This document shows positions 50,276 through 63,990 of a DNA stretch of 64,000 nucleotides, piece by piece. A program made the position numbers and the translations under genes. The DNA comes from Archegozetes longisetosus (lineage: Eukaryota > Arthropoda > Arachnida > Sarcoptiformes > Trhypochthoniidae): positions 744,001 through 808,000 of the forward strand of contig JAEMBT020000008.1 of NCBI GenBank assembly GCA_018873245.2, given 5' to 3'. The notes beneath the pieces are model-generated. The model searched no databases. It had not been told where the DNA came from and saw nothing but the letters and a program-made list of their open reading frames with translations. How positions within the stretch are numbered: the first letter of the stretch is position 1; every line of letters begins with the position of its first letter.

Positions 50276-53200
50276 TTAAAGTGACGCTTTAAACCCATAA
50301 TTACTGTCAGATTGACTATTAATGCTTGAATCGATGTCAATTGTCTTTCGTTTACAAAACTCCCTTTCGAGAGATCGAGATATGTTTCTTCTTTCCATTT
50401 CATCGGCAAATAGAGAATACAGATTACTCCTCTGTTTTGGTTTATTACTAGTTCGACCCCAACTGCCAAAATGTCTACTCGAATGTCTAATATCAGGTGA
50501 AATACTTCTGCTCTGATGTATCGGTGCGTCAAGTCTTAAGCTATTGACTGATGAATGTGAGAACGTGTTGGTCGATGAGATCGAAGCGATGGCCCTCCGT
50601 GGCGAGTAATGTAGATATTTGCTGTGCTGTGGCTGACTTTCCAAGCAGTCATATAATATCTCTTCGTAAATGTGATGTTCAGGTAGCGTTCGATATGATA
50701 TACTGCTTATGTCACTGATATCACTGTTGTCACTCTGACCACGAGATAACTCTTTCATAAGCAAATCTATTGATTCTGTTTCCGGTTTTTTCATTAGTAA
50801 TTCGTTTTGGACATGAGTGCTGTCATCGATCATATTTTGCCTTTGATTTGCTACTATATGATTTTGCGGAACTTGCAAGTCATCCAATATTTCCAACATA
50901 CATTTAGCCATTTCTGTGAAATGAGATTTTGTTGATTTACGATTTGTTTTATTCCCGATTGTCAGCGTATTTCCATAAGTACTGTAAGCATTTGTTTTAG
51001 GTCTTGACGTTTTAGTGCTTAGGGTGGCGTTTATTCTCAATTCAGAAGTAGTTATTAAACCCAATTGATCAGGTTTTGAGACAGAGGCCAGAGTAGACAC
51101 CGATGAGGCAAATCCCGTTTTTAACGATGAATAATCTAAGTAATAAAAATACAAATAAATAAACTTATTATAATATTTATATACTTATGCGGTTATATTA
51201 AATGATTGGAGTGTTTGAAAATTACAATTTGATCTTTTCACATACAATAATACAGTATAAATTATGAAAATTGAATCATTTATTTATGTTAATCAGTTGT
51301 TCAAATTTCTATTAACTCAGAATATCTGCAGTAATACTAACTGAACGTAATGTCGAGGTGTTAGACTAAGTTCGAGTTTTTCTAATCCACAGATATATAA
51401 TAAATCATTTATAATAATTGCCTAAACCACTTAATTCAGTAGATTTTTAATGTTATATTTTCAATGATAAATAATAGAGTAATATTACTGAAAGTTGAAC
51501 TGTTTGCTAACTTAATCAATAAAAGAGGTTTAAATGCTAGAATGCTTATAGACTATGTTTTAAATGATCTCAATTCTATACAACTAGTAAACTGCGTAAC
51601 ATTAGTTCAAACTGATAAACAAAATGAGGTAAAACACAATAGAAACACTCGTATAATCTTTTCAGCTTTCAAATATTCAATTAGATGTATATTGACTTAA
51701 GAATCCTATCCAAAGGCACTCAAGTTTATTTCAAAGTTAAAGCCTGCGAACTACTAATTGATAAAATGAAATTTCAAATGATTAGGATAACTGTTTTACT
51801 TGAACTGATTTTAAATGACTAGTTTTACTTTGATTTACGTTTAATCAATTGATGACAACACAGAAATCTAGAAAATGTTCCCTTCAATAAGGTTTTTATT
51901 TCTGGTGGTTATTGAGAAAGTGTTCGACTACAAATCAGTCATCATACTAAAGTTTCATAACTTTGTTTGTCTTCTGTTTGGCTTGAGTGCATTTTTGAAG
52001 GTGCTCAGGCAAACCAGCTCCAAATCAAGCCAAACATTTCAAGCTTAATCTCTGTCTAGCTTTATCAATTTCGTGTTTTTGCGACTCCCAATTGATTTTA
52101 AATGATAAAGGTCATAATAAAAACCCACTAATTTTTGGTTTAGGCCCACTAAATTCGAAATAAGAATTTCTTATGCAAACCAATTTTAGGCTGCGCTCAA
52201 CTTTCAGGTAATTTTGGGATCATATTGCTTCATACTACTCATGTTTTGATATCATAATTCTTAAAAAGAGGTTTTTTGTCATATTATTGAGTTTCCTGAA
52301 TTTGATCGCAAAGACTTGCAGATGTGGTTCTTGTTTCATGGTCTGAAGGATATGGATGAATCTTGTACTATAAATTCAGATGTAATTATCGCAAGTGGTT
52401 CTTTGAGTTTTATTTTGAAGATCGATAAATAACTTTGAGATTGGTAGACAATATGATAGATTTATTGATTTATAAGATGGCTAAATCAATTACTTTGACT
52501 TAATTCAACTTTTCCATATTTGTCTGTTTTGCTTAATTTAATAACTTTTGAACATCAACTACTTATAGGACTTATACAAAAGCAATATCGTCTCAACAAT
52601 AGTTTAACTTTTGTCTGAAAAATATCTAAAAGCAAGTGAAAAGGATACTTAGATTTCGATATTTATCAATAAATGATAAAAGATTTTAAAATAAAAAGTT
52701 AAAAACGCTTTGATTACCCGTATTCCCTTCAGAGAAATATTGCTTAAGCTTCGAATAATAAATCAAAGTAGAAATTTGAATCTAAATCTAATAACTTTAG
52801 TTTACTTTGGTGGCTAAAACTATAAATTACCCAAACATTTGAGATGCATTGGATTGAAAATCCAGAAGTTTTTCAGTTACTTAATAATGATTAATAAAGC
52901 TTTTGATTGTGAGGTTTGAATACCAATATCTTTGTTGAATAAAAGGGATCGGTTTTTAGCTACTCTAACCCGGAGTCAATACAGAACAGATGCCATTCAA
53001 ACAATTTCAATAACGTGTGCTTGAAAAGCACGTACAAAGAGTAATTTCTTTTTATCAGATAAATAAACTTAAATGAAATGAAGTAATTAAATTATGAGTG
53101 CTATTCAGCAACATATTACACTTATGTAATGATTGAAAAGTCTTTTTTCAAACAAGTACGAAATAAATGAAGGAAAAATAAGTGGCTCAAACATAACTTT

Positions 53201-55903
53201 TGTGCTATATTTAGTCTCGAGGCTGAAAAATATCTGCTTTTATCAATTTGAAATGCTTTAGAATTAAAAGAATTATTGAGAGAAAACTTTGAACTTTAAA
53301 ATTTGTTTTTGTGAAAATAGTATTTGGAGACCTTACCGATTACTTGTTATGTCACATTTGTGTTAGCCTTCAATTGAATGTTTTATGAAAACAACTAAAA
53401 AGTTGTTTATCTAACTTCTATTTAAATGCTTTTAGAACCTAAGTAGAGGTCAGTTACCAAAAATTGATTTTTTGTCACTATATCTACTTAGTGTGATAGA
53501 AATGTGAATAAATTGAAGAAAAAACAAAGTTGTTGTGATAAGTCCTGAAGACTGAATGTTTAGAAAGATTGCTAAACAAACTTTTCAAACTAAGTTAATC
53601 GTGTAATTTTTGTTTCGTGTCAGATCTTATTATTTTAGAGATTTTTCAATGCCTTAATTTGTTATTTATTTGTCAGAATAAATTAAAATGTTCAAAACGT
53701 AGACTGTAAGTTGAAAATAACAGGTAATCTCTAATCTAGAAGAAAAATCATTAGATGTGTTTATGATTTGATTTGAATAGAAAAGAAATTGTCATTTATT
53801 ATAAACTGAAGCGACTATTGCTCTAAGTTATACTGCTCACGACTACAACCACTACCACTTCTGTAACGCTATAACATATAATTTAAATTTTGTTCTCATA
53901 CCTTTAGTCATTTTCTTAGAACTGTGAGCAGAGCTTTGTTTAGAAGCAGTTGAATTGCCAGAAAATGTGCGATATTTTTCTTCAATCATAGTCACATAAG
54001 TAGACGACGGACTATCGTCTAAATGACCGCTACCTTCAAGTTGAGGCGAATAATAGTAACCTCCAGTTCGGCCATACAATAGACTATCGATTTCTCCCTC
54101 TAGAGAACAATCAGACCTGAATTCCCCGGCCTTAATAGCAGAACAGAGAGTCTCACAGAGAGGATCCTTTAGTATTGACTTATTGACTGTGTAATTTGCC
54201 GCATAATTACTATTAATATGTTGTCTATTATGCTCGAGCGAATTAAGTGGACTTATTTTCACAGAACTATTAAATCTAACGCTTTTACTATTATTACTGC
54301 TGCTATTATTACGACAATTATTATTAGTTGTATTTGAAGTCGAATTAATTGACGAAATATTATTTGAAGCGATGCGACAATTATTCAGAGAACCATTTAG
54401 GGAACCATTTAGAGAACTTTGCGAATCACTCATCTCATCGCGTCTCAATGTGAACGGAGATGAGACTAACTTTGATTTTAATTGATCGCAATTAATGCTC
54501 TCTTCTCTCACACGTCTCGAACTATTGTTCGACGCATTACCAGTGCTTGAAGTTAGCGGAGACTTAACAACAGTAGAAGCAGGACTTGAAGACCTGCTTG
54601 AAATGACAGGACTTCCATCGCGAGAGTTGGCAGGTGAAGATATTTGTTCGCATCTTTTCAATGCTTTTAACAGAGATTTTCGAAGCTTTAGTAAATGCTC
54701 TAATTGTGACTCATTATTAAAGCCCTTTAAGCGATTTGCTACCTTTTCGCTAAACATTCCAACAGTTTTTCTATTGCCAGAAGAAGTCGTAGTAGTAGAA
54801 TCAGCACTTGTTTCACTACTAATGTCATCATTTTTTTGTTTCTGATTCGCAACACTATTCTTATTAGCATTATTATTAACACTACTATCAATATCGTATG
54901 ATATTTTAGTGGTTGAGCTCATTTTTGATGGCGTCACAGCGCTTTGCTTACCATTATTTGAATCATTGTCTGACATTTGATGACTAATGCTATCAATATT
55001 TGCATTGTTAGTTGATTCGAGACAATCCACAGCAGTTCCAAACGATGACAAAGAGCTGCCATCAATAATCTCAGGCGTATTTGAACCCAAGAAGTCTGAT
55101 TTATAGCCAGATTCTAAAGAGTTAGTTCCCGTATATCCACTTACAGAGTCTCCATCACTACTGCTGTAATAATAATTAGAAGTTTTGCGCTTTAAATGCC
55201 TGTTTGCGTGAAGTAGTCTTCGATGACGTTCTCTCTTATTATAGCATTTCTTATTGATATCACATTCGTCTGAACTATCACTACAAGAGGTCAATGTATT
55301 GATTGTGTCCAACAATGGATTAATGATATGCTCATTACGTCTGTCGATATTAATGTATCCATTATTTTTGTCAAACTCTTCCAAACACAAAACTTTTGAG
55401 TCTTTTTCACTTTTATTGCCATTTAATGGCTTATTTTTATTTTTATTGGTCATTGATTTAGTCGATTCTTCGTTAACTAGTTGTTGACAATCGCAGACGT
55501 TTGGCGACAAAAACTCGTTAAAACTGTTGATCGACTCACTGTTCGATTCGATTTGCTTCGATAACAACAAATCTTGACTGAGTTTATTAATATTCTTATT
55601 ATTGAATTGAGTTTCGATGTTATTAGATTGAACGAAATCACTGAAACTCATATTTGAATGAGTATCGCAACTTTTGATGGACTGCATTATTGACAGACTG
55701 TAAGCCTTATCACTAATAGGTTTAGGTATTGCTATACTATTGCTGTTGGTATTAGTATTAGGATTAGTCGTATTATTAGTTAGCAGAATATTATCGATAT
55801 TTTGGTTGTCATTCATTTTGGAAGAGACGATAATATCTTCTAAAGTGTTATACATATTCCACATCTGTTTTGTGAAGTCATCTCCTTTTGAAGTCAATTC
55901 GCT
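50276..55903 (-). CDS. long Ser/Asn-rich, largely disordered protein of unknown family
   Basis: Two minus-strand exons, 55903-53902 and 51135-50276, join in phase (K|D, donor AAAG|GTATGA, acceptor TTACTTAG). If translation starts at the first Met (55864, MWNMYNTLEDII), the product is 940 residues. The exon itself is open from an acceptor at 55904, so further upstream coding exons are possible. The protein is dominated by Ser, Asn, Thr and charged residues and is probably disordered. More ordered islands are the N-terminal helix (MWNMYNTLEDIIVSSKM), a basic RERHRRLLHANRHLKRK stretch, a helical ANRLKGF, LEHLLKLRKSLLKALKRCE segment, and TEMAKCMLEILDDLQ. Many SSP/SPxSS and Tyr motifs suggest phosphorylation. 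I do not recognise the family; a scaffold or cytoskeletal adaptor is only a guess. An untranslated exon may precede it (donor CCA|GTATGT at 56047). Confidence 0.72.
51136..53901 (-). other. 2.8-kb intron of the disordered-protein gene
   Basis: The intron inferred from phase agreement between its flanking exons. It has no internal exon I can support; a 78-codon + strand frame at 51464-51700 looks like chance. Confidence 0.6.
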
Positions 55904-58900
55904 CTAAAACAAAGCAAAACAATTATTAAATGCTCGTATTATTAGTATTATTAGTGTGACTCGAAGTAATGCTGCACTGATTGACTCTGTCTTAAACTCA
56001 ATACAAACACTAATAAGTTGTTATTTGTTAAGAAAATGTTTAGTACATACTGGCGCAGACTGAATCTAACGTTATTTTGAAGGTTATGTCGCAAATGAAC
56101 ATTGTTAGACACGTTATTTAGTTTAGGAAAGGAAGGAAATGTTGGAATTTGCTTTCTTTCTCTCCCCATCTCACAACCAATACATGTCTGACTTCTTCTG
56201 GTCTTTCAAAAATAGTTTAAGTGGTACTAAAAGGCCAAAAAACTTGAGCCAATCGCTATATAGAGTGTGATCTAGTGTTCGAGTACATCAACTAATTCAT
56301 AGCTTTGCATAAGAGTCTATCGAAAAATGCGTTTATTGGACCTGAAGTTTGGATCTCTAGTCCCACTAAAGTAGTCTCCACTTGAAGCTAACTCAACTAT
56401 TTTCTTCACTTATACTACGTTTTCATTGCCAACCAATGACCCGACCATATAATCAAAGATAAATAACGTGTTAGAGGTTAGACTCCCTTAACTGGCATTC
56501 TTTTGCTACCATTTGGCGATTGCTTTCAATTTGATTTTATAATTTGTTTCTGTTCTCCTTTACTCTAACGGATGGCCTCAACAATACTTTTGAAATACAT
56601 TTTTTAGTAAGTCGTAAAGCGGTTATTGCAGACAAATATCTCGTTAGGCGAGTATTGGAGTAAAAAGAATTTTTACGACGTTTCGAGCTGTTTCTTAGAG
56701 AAACAGATCTACTTTAATAAAGTGCTCTTAATGTCTCTGTCTATCTTAATGCAAGTACTTTATTTGCACGAAAATTGCACCTTAAATCACATTTTCAATA
56801 ACAATAAATGCATCCAATTATCTAATAATAACGTCTCAAAAGTTATAAAAGTATTATTTTATAACTATTTTCGAATTAATGCTTATTAAGTCTGATTTTA
56901 AATCAATTTGAAGCAATGATTAAATTGGACACCACACGCATAAATCAAATTATCAAATTCTTAGAAGTTGATCAAAGCATAAAAAATGAGTTTTATCAAA
57001 AATTCGATCTTTGACTTAACTTTTTCAAAAAAGTTCACTTTTCTTAACTTGGGCAAAGTAAGTTTTTCTATGTGTCTACAGTTAGCAGTTATTTAGAAAT
57101 AAGGTTCAATTAATTGAAGAAATGATATAATTTGTTAGCTCCTAATGATTAGAACTGAATAAATTTCGTTAGCGATCATTGGAAACTGAATTGCAGTTCA
57201 TTGATTTACTTGTGTGTATAAAGTTGTAGTCTTTGCTAAAGGAAACGACCATTAATTGAAATACACAATAGACTTACATTCGTCTATTGTATCCTTTAAT
57301 TCAATATTACACGTTCTGAGAGGCAATCCAAACAAATAAGATGTTTTCACAGAACAACTGTTTCGTTTTTCTGTTTGTAAACATCAACAGAAGTGATGTT
57401 TTTCTTAATTTTTATCTGACTATTTCAAACTGGAAAAGCTAAAAGTTTGATTGAGCTGCAAATTGAGCACTTTTTCCAACTAAATAAACACCGAAAGTAT
57501 TATAACCTGTTAAACAAATTTAATAAAACTAGCGAAACGCTTATTTAGCAAAAAACCTCAGTTAAAAATGTTTTGTTTGACAAAAAATAATTTAATAAAA
57601 GCTCGAAAATATCTCTAAACTGGATTTGTTACCCAGTTATTTGATTTATTCGTAAGCTGTATTCATAATTGATCTGCAAATTCAATTAAGTATTACTTGA
57701 CTGCGACTTATTGATTTTGAGCTAAGGCCAACATTTATTATTGAAAAATGTGTGTTCAGTTTGAAAACAGACGTTTTTAAGTTAATGCTCGAACGGCTCA
57801 GATAAAATGCATTTTACTTTAATCATATCAATTTATACCATTCAATTACTTAAGTATAACAATCCAAAGGAACACTTCGGTCAGTAGATTAAATGATTGC
57901 AGAACAGAAAACATTAAAACTTTCAATCGATTATAAACTAATTTCAAATTTTTGTTCAAGTATTTCGAGCAAAAATAAAAAATGGCCATAAGATAAAATG
58001 AATCATAAATAGAAAATATGTAATTATATTGACAATAATTATTTATGACTACTGAATATAATTTGAAAAATAGGTTGACCCAACGCTGATCTAATTACCT
58101 TTTCTAACCTCACTCAGTAATGACTCAACTTTTATGTTTTACAATATTTTGAGCGCATCTTTTCATTTTGCGATCAAGCTTCTCAAATTATTGATTATTC
58201 TGAAAATATAGTTGTTCATAAATATAATTGTTATATTGAGATGAATAGAGTTCGTACGTTATTCCAAACAATCGATCGAACTAATTGAAATTGATGTAAT
58301 GCCTCTGCACACTTCTCTGTGAGCTCATTTTTTACAGTTTAGATTAATGTCATACTTTGTCAATTAGAAGCATATCAGTCAATGCGATTGATTAACTTTA
58401 CCTCAATTAGTCAATTTCCATTATTTCTACTTTAATTTATTAATGAGACATAAAAATAAAATTATTCTGTAATAAAAAGTCATAAATCTATTGACATAAA
58501 ATAGAAAGATCGTTGAGAAACAAGCACACACATGAATTACCGATATTTGAAAATTTGTTTGCAACAATCACTTCGAGACCAGGAGAATGGAGTCAAATAT
58601 CGTGCGTAAAAACTAGTTATATTGTTATCTTGTAATTGTTTGGGTGAAAAATAATTATTGAGTTCCAAATTTGGAAGAAGATAAGAAATTGCGTTCAGAG
58701 ATTTTTGTGCGTTGCATGGCCTCAAGCTGTTTCTTTTACTAATGTAATCTAATACTAAGCTATCAACTGCTTTTTACCATGGTTTTAATTCAATTTGATC
58801 TGATATTAAACTCATTATTTGTTTGGTTTGATTATTCTAGGATAAAGAAACCGAAATTGAATGGATCAATTTGAAATCTTTCAAAATTAACAATAAGATG

Positions 58901-61900
58901 CAATCTGAATTTAGTTGAAAATGATTGATTTTCAGTTGTTTTTATTTTTTAAATGTCAATAACAATCTGTACAGTATTGTTGTCTCTACCAGTAGCTCAT
59001 TTTAGTTACGTTGCATCTTAACCTCAATTCAAGTCTGCGAGACAACAGTCTGCGGCAAATTGAGCACAAAATCCAATTTTCCTTTCAGTTACAGCTATTA
59101 TGAAAACATTAATCATATTTATACTGATTGCAAAATACTTGATTAACCAAATTAGATTTGAATTTACAATAAGTCTTGCTATTAAATTGAAGGAATAAAC
59201 TTCTTCATAAAGGAGTGATTGTTAAGATGTTAGACCAGGTTTTCCTAGTGCATCAACTAACACTTCAATATTGGATCAAAATGACTTTCACTCAAAGTAG
59301 CTTGCAAAACTTGTCTACTTATAAAACCTATTCAGTCTACGATTAATCCTATCATTCGCATTCTGTTGTCTATTAATGCTCTGCGAACAAGATTCCGCTT
59401 CAGTTCATTTTCAAGTCTTATTATTAATAATAATGATTAAGAATCGATGAAACGAATGTGAAATTTATCAGAATAGACAACATGTGTGTCACTTCATATA
59501 TTTGGCTCTTAGCATCTGTTAAATCCAAGAGAATCTATTCTCCAATAATCAATCATTTTAGCCATATTCTATATGACAATAACAGCTTGTTTTAATATTT
59601 GACTTAGCTTCGTGTTTAAGTTCGAAACTTCAAGATCTATCAGATTATAGAGTATAGTTAGACAATCGAATTAAGACATTTTCTAAGCGTTTGACTTTAG
59701 GTATAAGAAAATAGTTTGCATAAACTAAGTTTACTTTCGATAAATGTTAACAAAACATATTTAATACGCTTATACAGTCAGTTTTGAAGCTATGAGACGT
59801 GCCACTAATAGACGTCAAATCAATAGTTACTGCAAAACTGCTGGCTGATTCACAACAATCTACATGACAAAAATATGTTTTGAATATTTCATTTACGATG
59901 ATCGGTCAAAATTTAGATGAGAAAATTTGATCAATAGTAGATAGGCAACGCAAAAAATGATTGATTGCATCTTTAATATATTGATTACTTTAATGCAAAA
60001 TTAGAAACCAAAATGAGAACAATATTCATGTTTGATAGAGTGCTATCAAAATTTTAGAAAATCAAATCTTAATCATACCATTCCTTTTCTCAGTTTATCC
60101 AACAGTGAGTCGAACTTTGGCTGAGAATCAAAGGTTAACGAAGTCTTAGCGATTGATTCATCATTTTGTGATGGAATAAGGATTTTGTTGCTTTCCATCA
60201 CTCAATCAGATTATTAGCATCTGTTAGTTTACAATTTGAATCATATTCCAATAGATGTATAATTAGATAAATTGCAAACTAGAGGCAATTTATTAGATTC
60301 AAAAGAGCAAAAAAATCTTTTAATAAAGATAAACAATCCATTGTTTGATTTTGTGAAACTGATGCGAAGCAAAGCCATTAAACATAAACAATGTTCTATC
60401 GAGTGCGCACTTCTTCGTCCAAGTGATCAATAAAAATGGGTGGAAGTAATTGACTCAAACACTTTTCTACTATAAATATAGATCTCTAGCAGTGAAAGAC
60501 GCGAATCAAAGGTATTCTTAGAATAGGTATTGAAAAAAGTCTAGTAAATTGAACTAAATTTTCATATTTCATCTAGAGTAATTATGTTTCAAATCAAACA
60601 GCTCAAAATCCAAACTTAAACAAATGTTATCCCAAAGGATTTGTTAAATAAATATTTAATGTTTGAAAGAAAAAGATTTCTTTAAAAAGTTGTGTTGTGC
60701 ATCATTTCAAAGATAATGATCGTTAGAACTAATGAATTGCTCTAATGCTATATTTATTACATTAAATGTTTAGTCCTATAAAGTTTAGTTCGAAAGATCT
60801 ATTAGTTTTCCAACTTTTGGTTTCATACTATTTTAAAACTTATAAATTGAGGATAAAGTGAGCCATTAATAATAAATAATGACTTTATGAAACACAATAC
60901 TTGTTTACTATCATTTATAACCAAAATTAAACAAACTTTTCTAATAATGACTTATCATGCAATCAGTTTGGAAAAAGTTTGATTCATAAATTTATTTAAG
61001 TTTATTTACGACAGCGTTTCACTCTTACACTTTGTTATCTCTACGATAAGAGAGGAAACATTGAAAGTGTATCGACATTTCAGTGCAGAGAACCAAAATC
61101 GATCAATACTTTCAGTCTTGCAATATTTATTAATCCAAAGCTAGGATTCTGTTTCAATTAAAGTTCACTTTGGTTTTTGTACTGTTTGCGTAATGATAAC
61201 TTTGTTTGAATGATCAAATAGATTAATATTTTAATTGCAACAGAAATCTGCAAGTGAAACAAAAAATGAAATCAATCTGCGATCACTATACCATTAGTTT
61301 TGCATTTGCTATCGATCAAAGCTATTATATAAAATCATTGAATGAAAAAATCATTTCAGGAATAATAAACTGTATAACAAAAGTGCATTACGTTCAGTTC
61401 AAAGAATTGTTAGAATAACGTTCATTACGAGCGATTGTGTAGCACATCGTTTCTGATTTACGATCAATAATCAATCTTTTCGATATATAAAGGAGAAAAT
61501 TTGTCTGCTCCCAATCCAATGCTTGTCCTCTCAATACTTTTACCTTTAAAGTTATTCTAAAACTGCATCGCAATTTCAATTATGTCAATTCAAATCATTT
61601 CCTATTGTAAACTTATGAAAATATTTGGAAAACTATTGATTAAAGTGTAAATAAAATCAAACAAATATAAATATCGGATATATCCTGTATTTGATAAGCA
61701 ATTCAGTCATTTCATACAATCTTAAAATATATTTTCTTAACATTTGCACAGAAGTGTTCGGCATTTATAGCAACATTTGCATTCATTTGTTTGGCAACAC
61801 TACACAATTTTCACAAGATATCCAAATCAATAATATAAATAACAAAACATAAAAATTGAACTTTTCGAGAATTATTACAAAAAATGAATACTAATTATGT

Positions 61901-63427
61901 TAAGAAGAGGTACAGTATCTTATACTAAAGTCTCTAAAAAGCTGCCAATTTTGTTGACAGTCTTATAAATGGTTAATATTTACAATTGAATCTCAATAAC
62001 GATCTTAATTAACTATTTTGAGGAACAATTAAATAAAGGAGTATATGAGATATGAATATATCGGTTAATAATCTATACTATAAAAAGGGGAAATTATTCG
62101 ACCATAAAATGAAAGCGAAATAAGATTATACTTAAATACCCTGCGAATAATGGCATGTCTTGTATACAAGAAAAACAGCAATTGCTTAAACCGATTGTTT
62201 TAGAAAAACTGTTTGCAATCATATTTTTGACAAGTGTTGCCTGAAATGAATATTTTGTGCGGATGTCATGTTAAGACAAAAGAACAAATTGACAAATCAT
62301 TTCTTTTATCATAAAAGGTTTAGGTTTAAAAATGGTTTCATTTCAACCTAAATAATAAAGAACAGCAAAAAATTATTTTTAAATTACAATGTCTTGTATT
62401 TATAATATAAATGTGTTTTACGTTACTGTGATTTGTGTTATGAGAAATGTGTTTACGATTACACTTAAATCGATTACAATGTGTGTTGTCTGAGGAGTGA
62501 GAAAAGTAAAAAGAAAACGAAAAAAAAATACATGCAATGGGTTTGTAAAACCATTTTCTTAATGTCAAATGTGATGTCAAGTGAAATTCCATTTTCAAAT
62601 CTTATGAGAAGGTAAACACTTCAATGGGCTGTATATAATGTATACAATATTTGGCTAAAATTCATTTGTCTCATAATTCAAGTCATATATAAACAACAAA
62701 TCGTTTTCTTTCATTTTAAGTCTTTTATGTCGTTAATACCATTGAAGACTAGGCGACACCATATATGCAACTTTAAAATCCTTTTCTTTTAAATTTATAA
62801 TTAACTAAAGAGATTGCGAGAGCAAAAGCTTTGCTTTTGTGCCCAATATCTAAAAAGCAGAAAATTGTTTCTTTTCCTATTTAGGTTTTATGTTTTTTAA
62901 AAAAACGTTAATGAAATGTGAATGCAATGCAATGCATGATCTTCATCGTCATCACAGGTTACATCAAATACGAATTTTTACAGATTTCAATTATGATTAA
63001 GAAGATTAACGCAATGTACGAAAAACGAACAGAAAATTATTTGTCAAATGAACAGTTGATGGCAGCGAAATATTTGTTTGAATAATAATAATAATAATAA
63101 TAATCAATAAATCAATTCAATTAATGAATGTTTTGCTTGTTTTGCCACTTCTTTCTAATTAAAATGATAGTTGCGGTCGTAAATGAACTGTGCATTGAAA
63201 AAGTAATAATAATTAAGGGAATAATGATTAATAGTAATAAAAAAGAGATACAAAGTGAGAGACAAAACTTTGCTATAAATGGTCGGTCTTTGCTTTCAAG
63301 CAAAATCAAAATTCTTTTCCATTTCATTAATTGGATTATTGTTGGTCACAAATTCAATTGAGAAGAACTAACACAATAATCAATTGAAATATTAATATTC
63401 AAAAATGTCTTCAGTTCTCAATCAGAG
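55904..63427. other. gene-poor AT-rich interval
   Basis: About 7.5 kb with no supported coding exon. It must hold the promoter, and perhaps 5' exons, of the disordered-protein gene, and the 3' UTR of the transcription-factor gene ending at 63428. A (ATA)n repeat lies at 63081-63104. Confidence 0.45.
63081..63104 (+). repeat. (AAT)8 microsatellite
   Basis: A 24-bp AAT run, probably in the 3' UTR or 3' flank of the minus-strand gene ending at 63428. Confidence 0.9.
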
Positions 63428-63990
63428 TCAATTCCAAGAATAAGGTCCTTGAAGTTGAGAATAAGCGCTGCCAGCGCCAGTTGGCAAGTATGATGTGGTG
63501 CTTGGTGCCATGTTTCCAGTGTGAGCATGTGTCTGATTGTAATTGGTTGCACCACTTGCTTGCAGTCCTGCAGCTGACGGATGACCGAAATTGGCTGTGA
63601 ATGAGTGCTGCGAATATCCGGCCATCAGAGCTGACGCGTGTGTCGCTGAAAGAGCATGAGATAAAGACATTGGTGTAGACAGTGACGGTAATGATGTCAT
63701 ATTGTTGTTCGTATTTGCTATACTTTGTTGTCCTGCTGTGCCTCCGCTTGGACTTGGAGTCATTGACAACTGGGTTGGTGGCGATGAAGAAGCGGGTGAA
63801 GGCGTCGACTGGTTCTGTTTTGTGATCATGTTTGAGGTCTGATGATGCTGCTGCTGTTGTTGCTGCTGGCGAACTGACATTTCATTGTTTGCCGTATGCA
63901 TTGAATCGAATCCGATTCGTCATTTTCTGATCCCTCAGTCGACAATCGCGCCTGTTTTGGCGACGGACCTCCCATTACTTGCGGCGCTCC
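63428..63990 (-). CDS. last exon of a probable transcription factor, partial and apparently frameshifted
   Basis: A minus-strand terminal exon. An acceptor (ATAATAG) ends at 63991, and the frame from 63990 reads a Gly/Pro/Glu/Ser-rich stretch (VMGGPSPKQARLSTEG, ENDESDS), but meets a stop at 63826-63828. A different frame, open from about 63901 to the stop at 63428 (157 codons), is clearly coding: a Gln7 run, Ser/Pro/Thr-rich segments, SHALSATHASALMAGYSQ, NFGHPSAAGLQ and a YSQLQGPYSWN end. This low-complexity activation-domain style suits the C-terminus of a developmental transcription factor; I cannot name the family. The two frames connect if one copy of a 5-bp tandem duplication at 63903-63912 is treated as extra. 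The rest of the gene lies beyond the window. Confidence 0.6.
63903..63912 (-). repeat. 5-bp tandem duplication (GATTC x2) at a frame break
   Basis: GAATCGAATC on the + strand, GATTCGATTC on the coding strand. Counting one copy makes the reading frame continuous from the acidic block (DESDS) into MHTANNEM and the Gln-rich region; with two copies the exon is out of frame. Confidence 0.55.

Noticed and set aside
54495-55487. + strand frames of 116 and 77 codons
   Set aside because: They are antisense to the long coding exon of the disordered protein.
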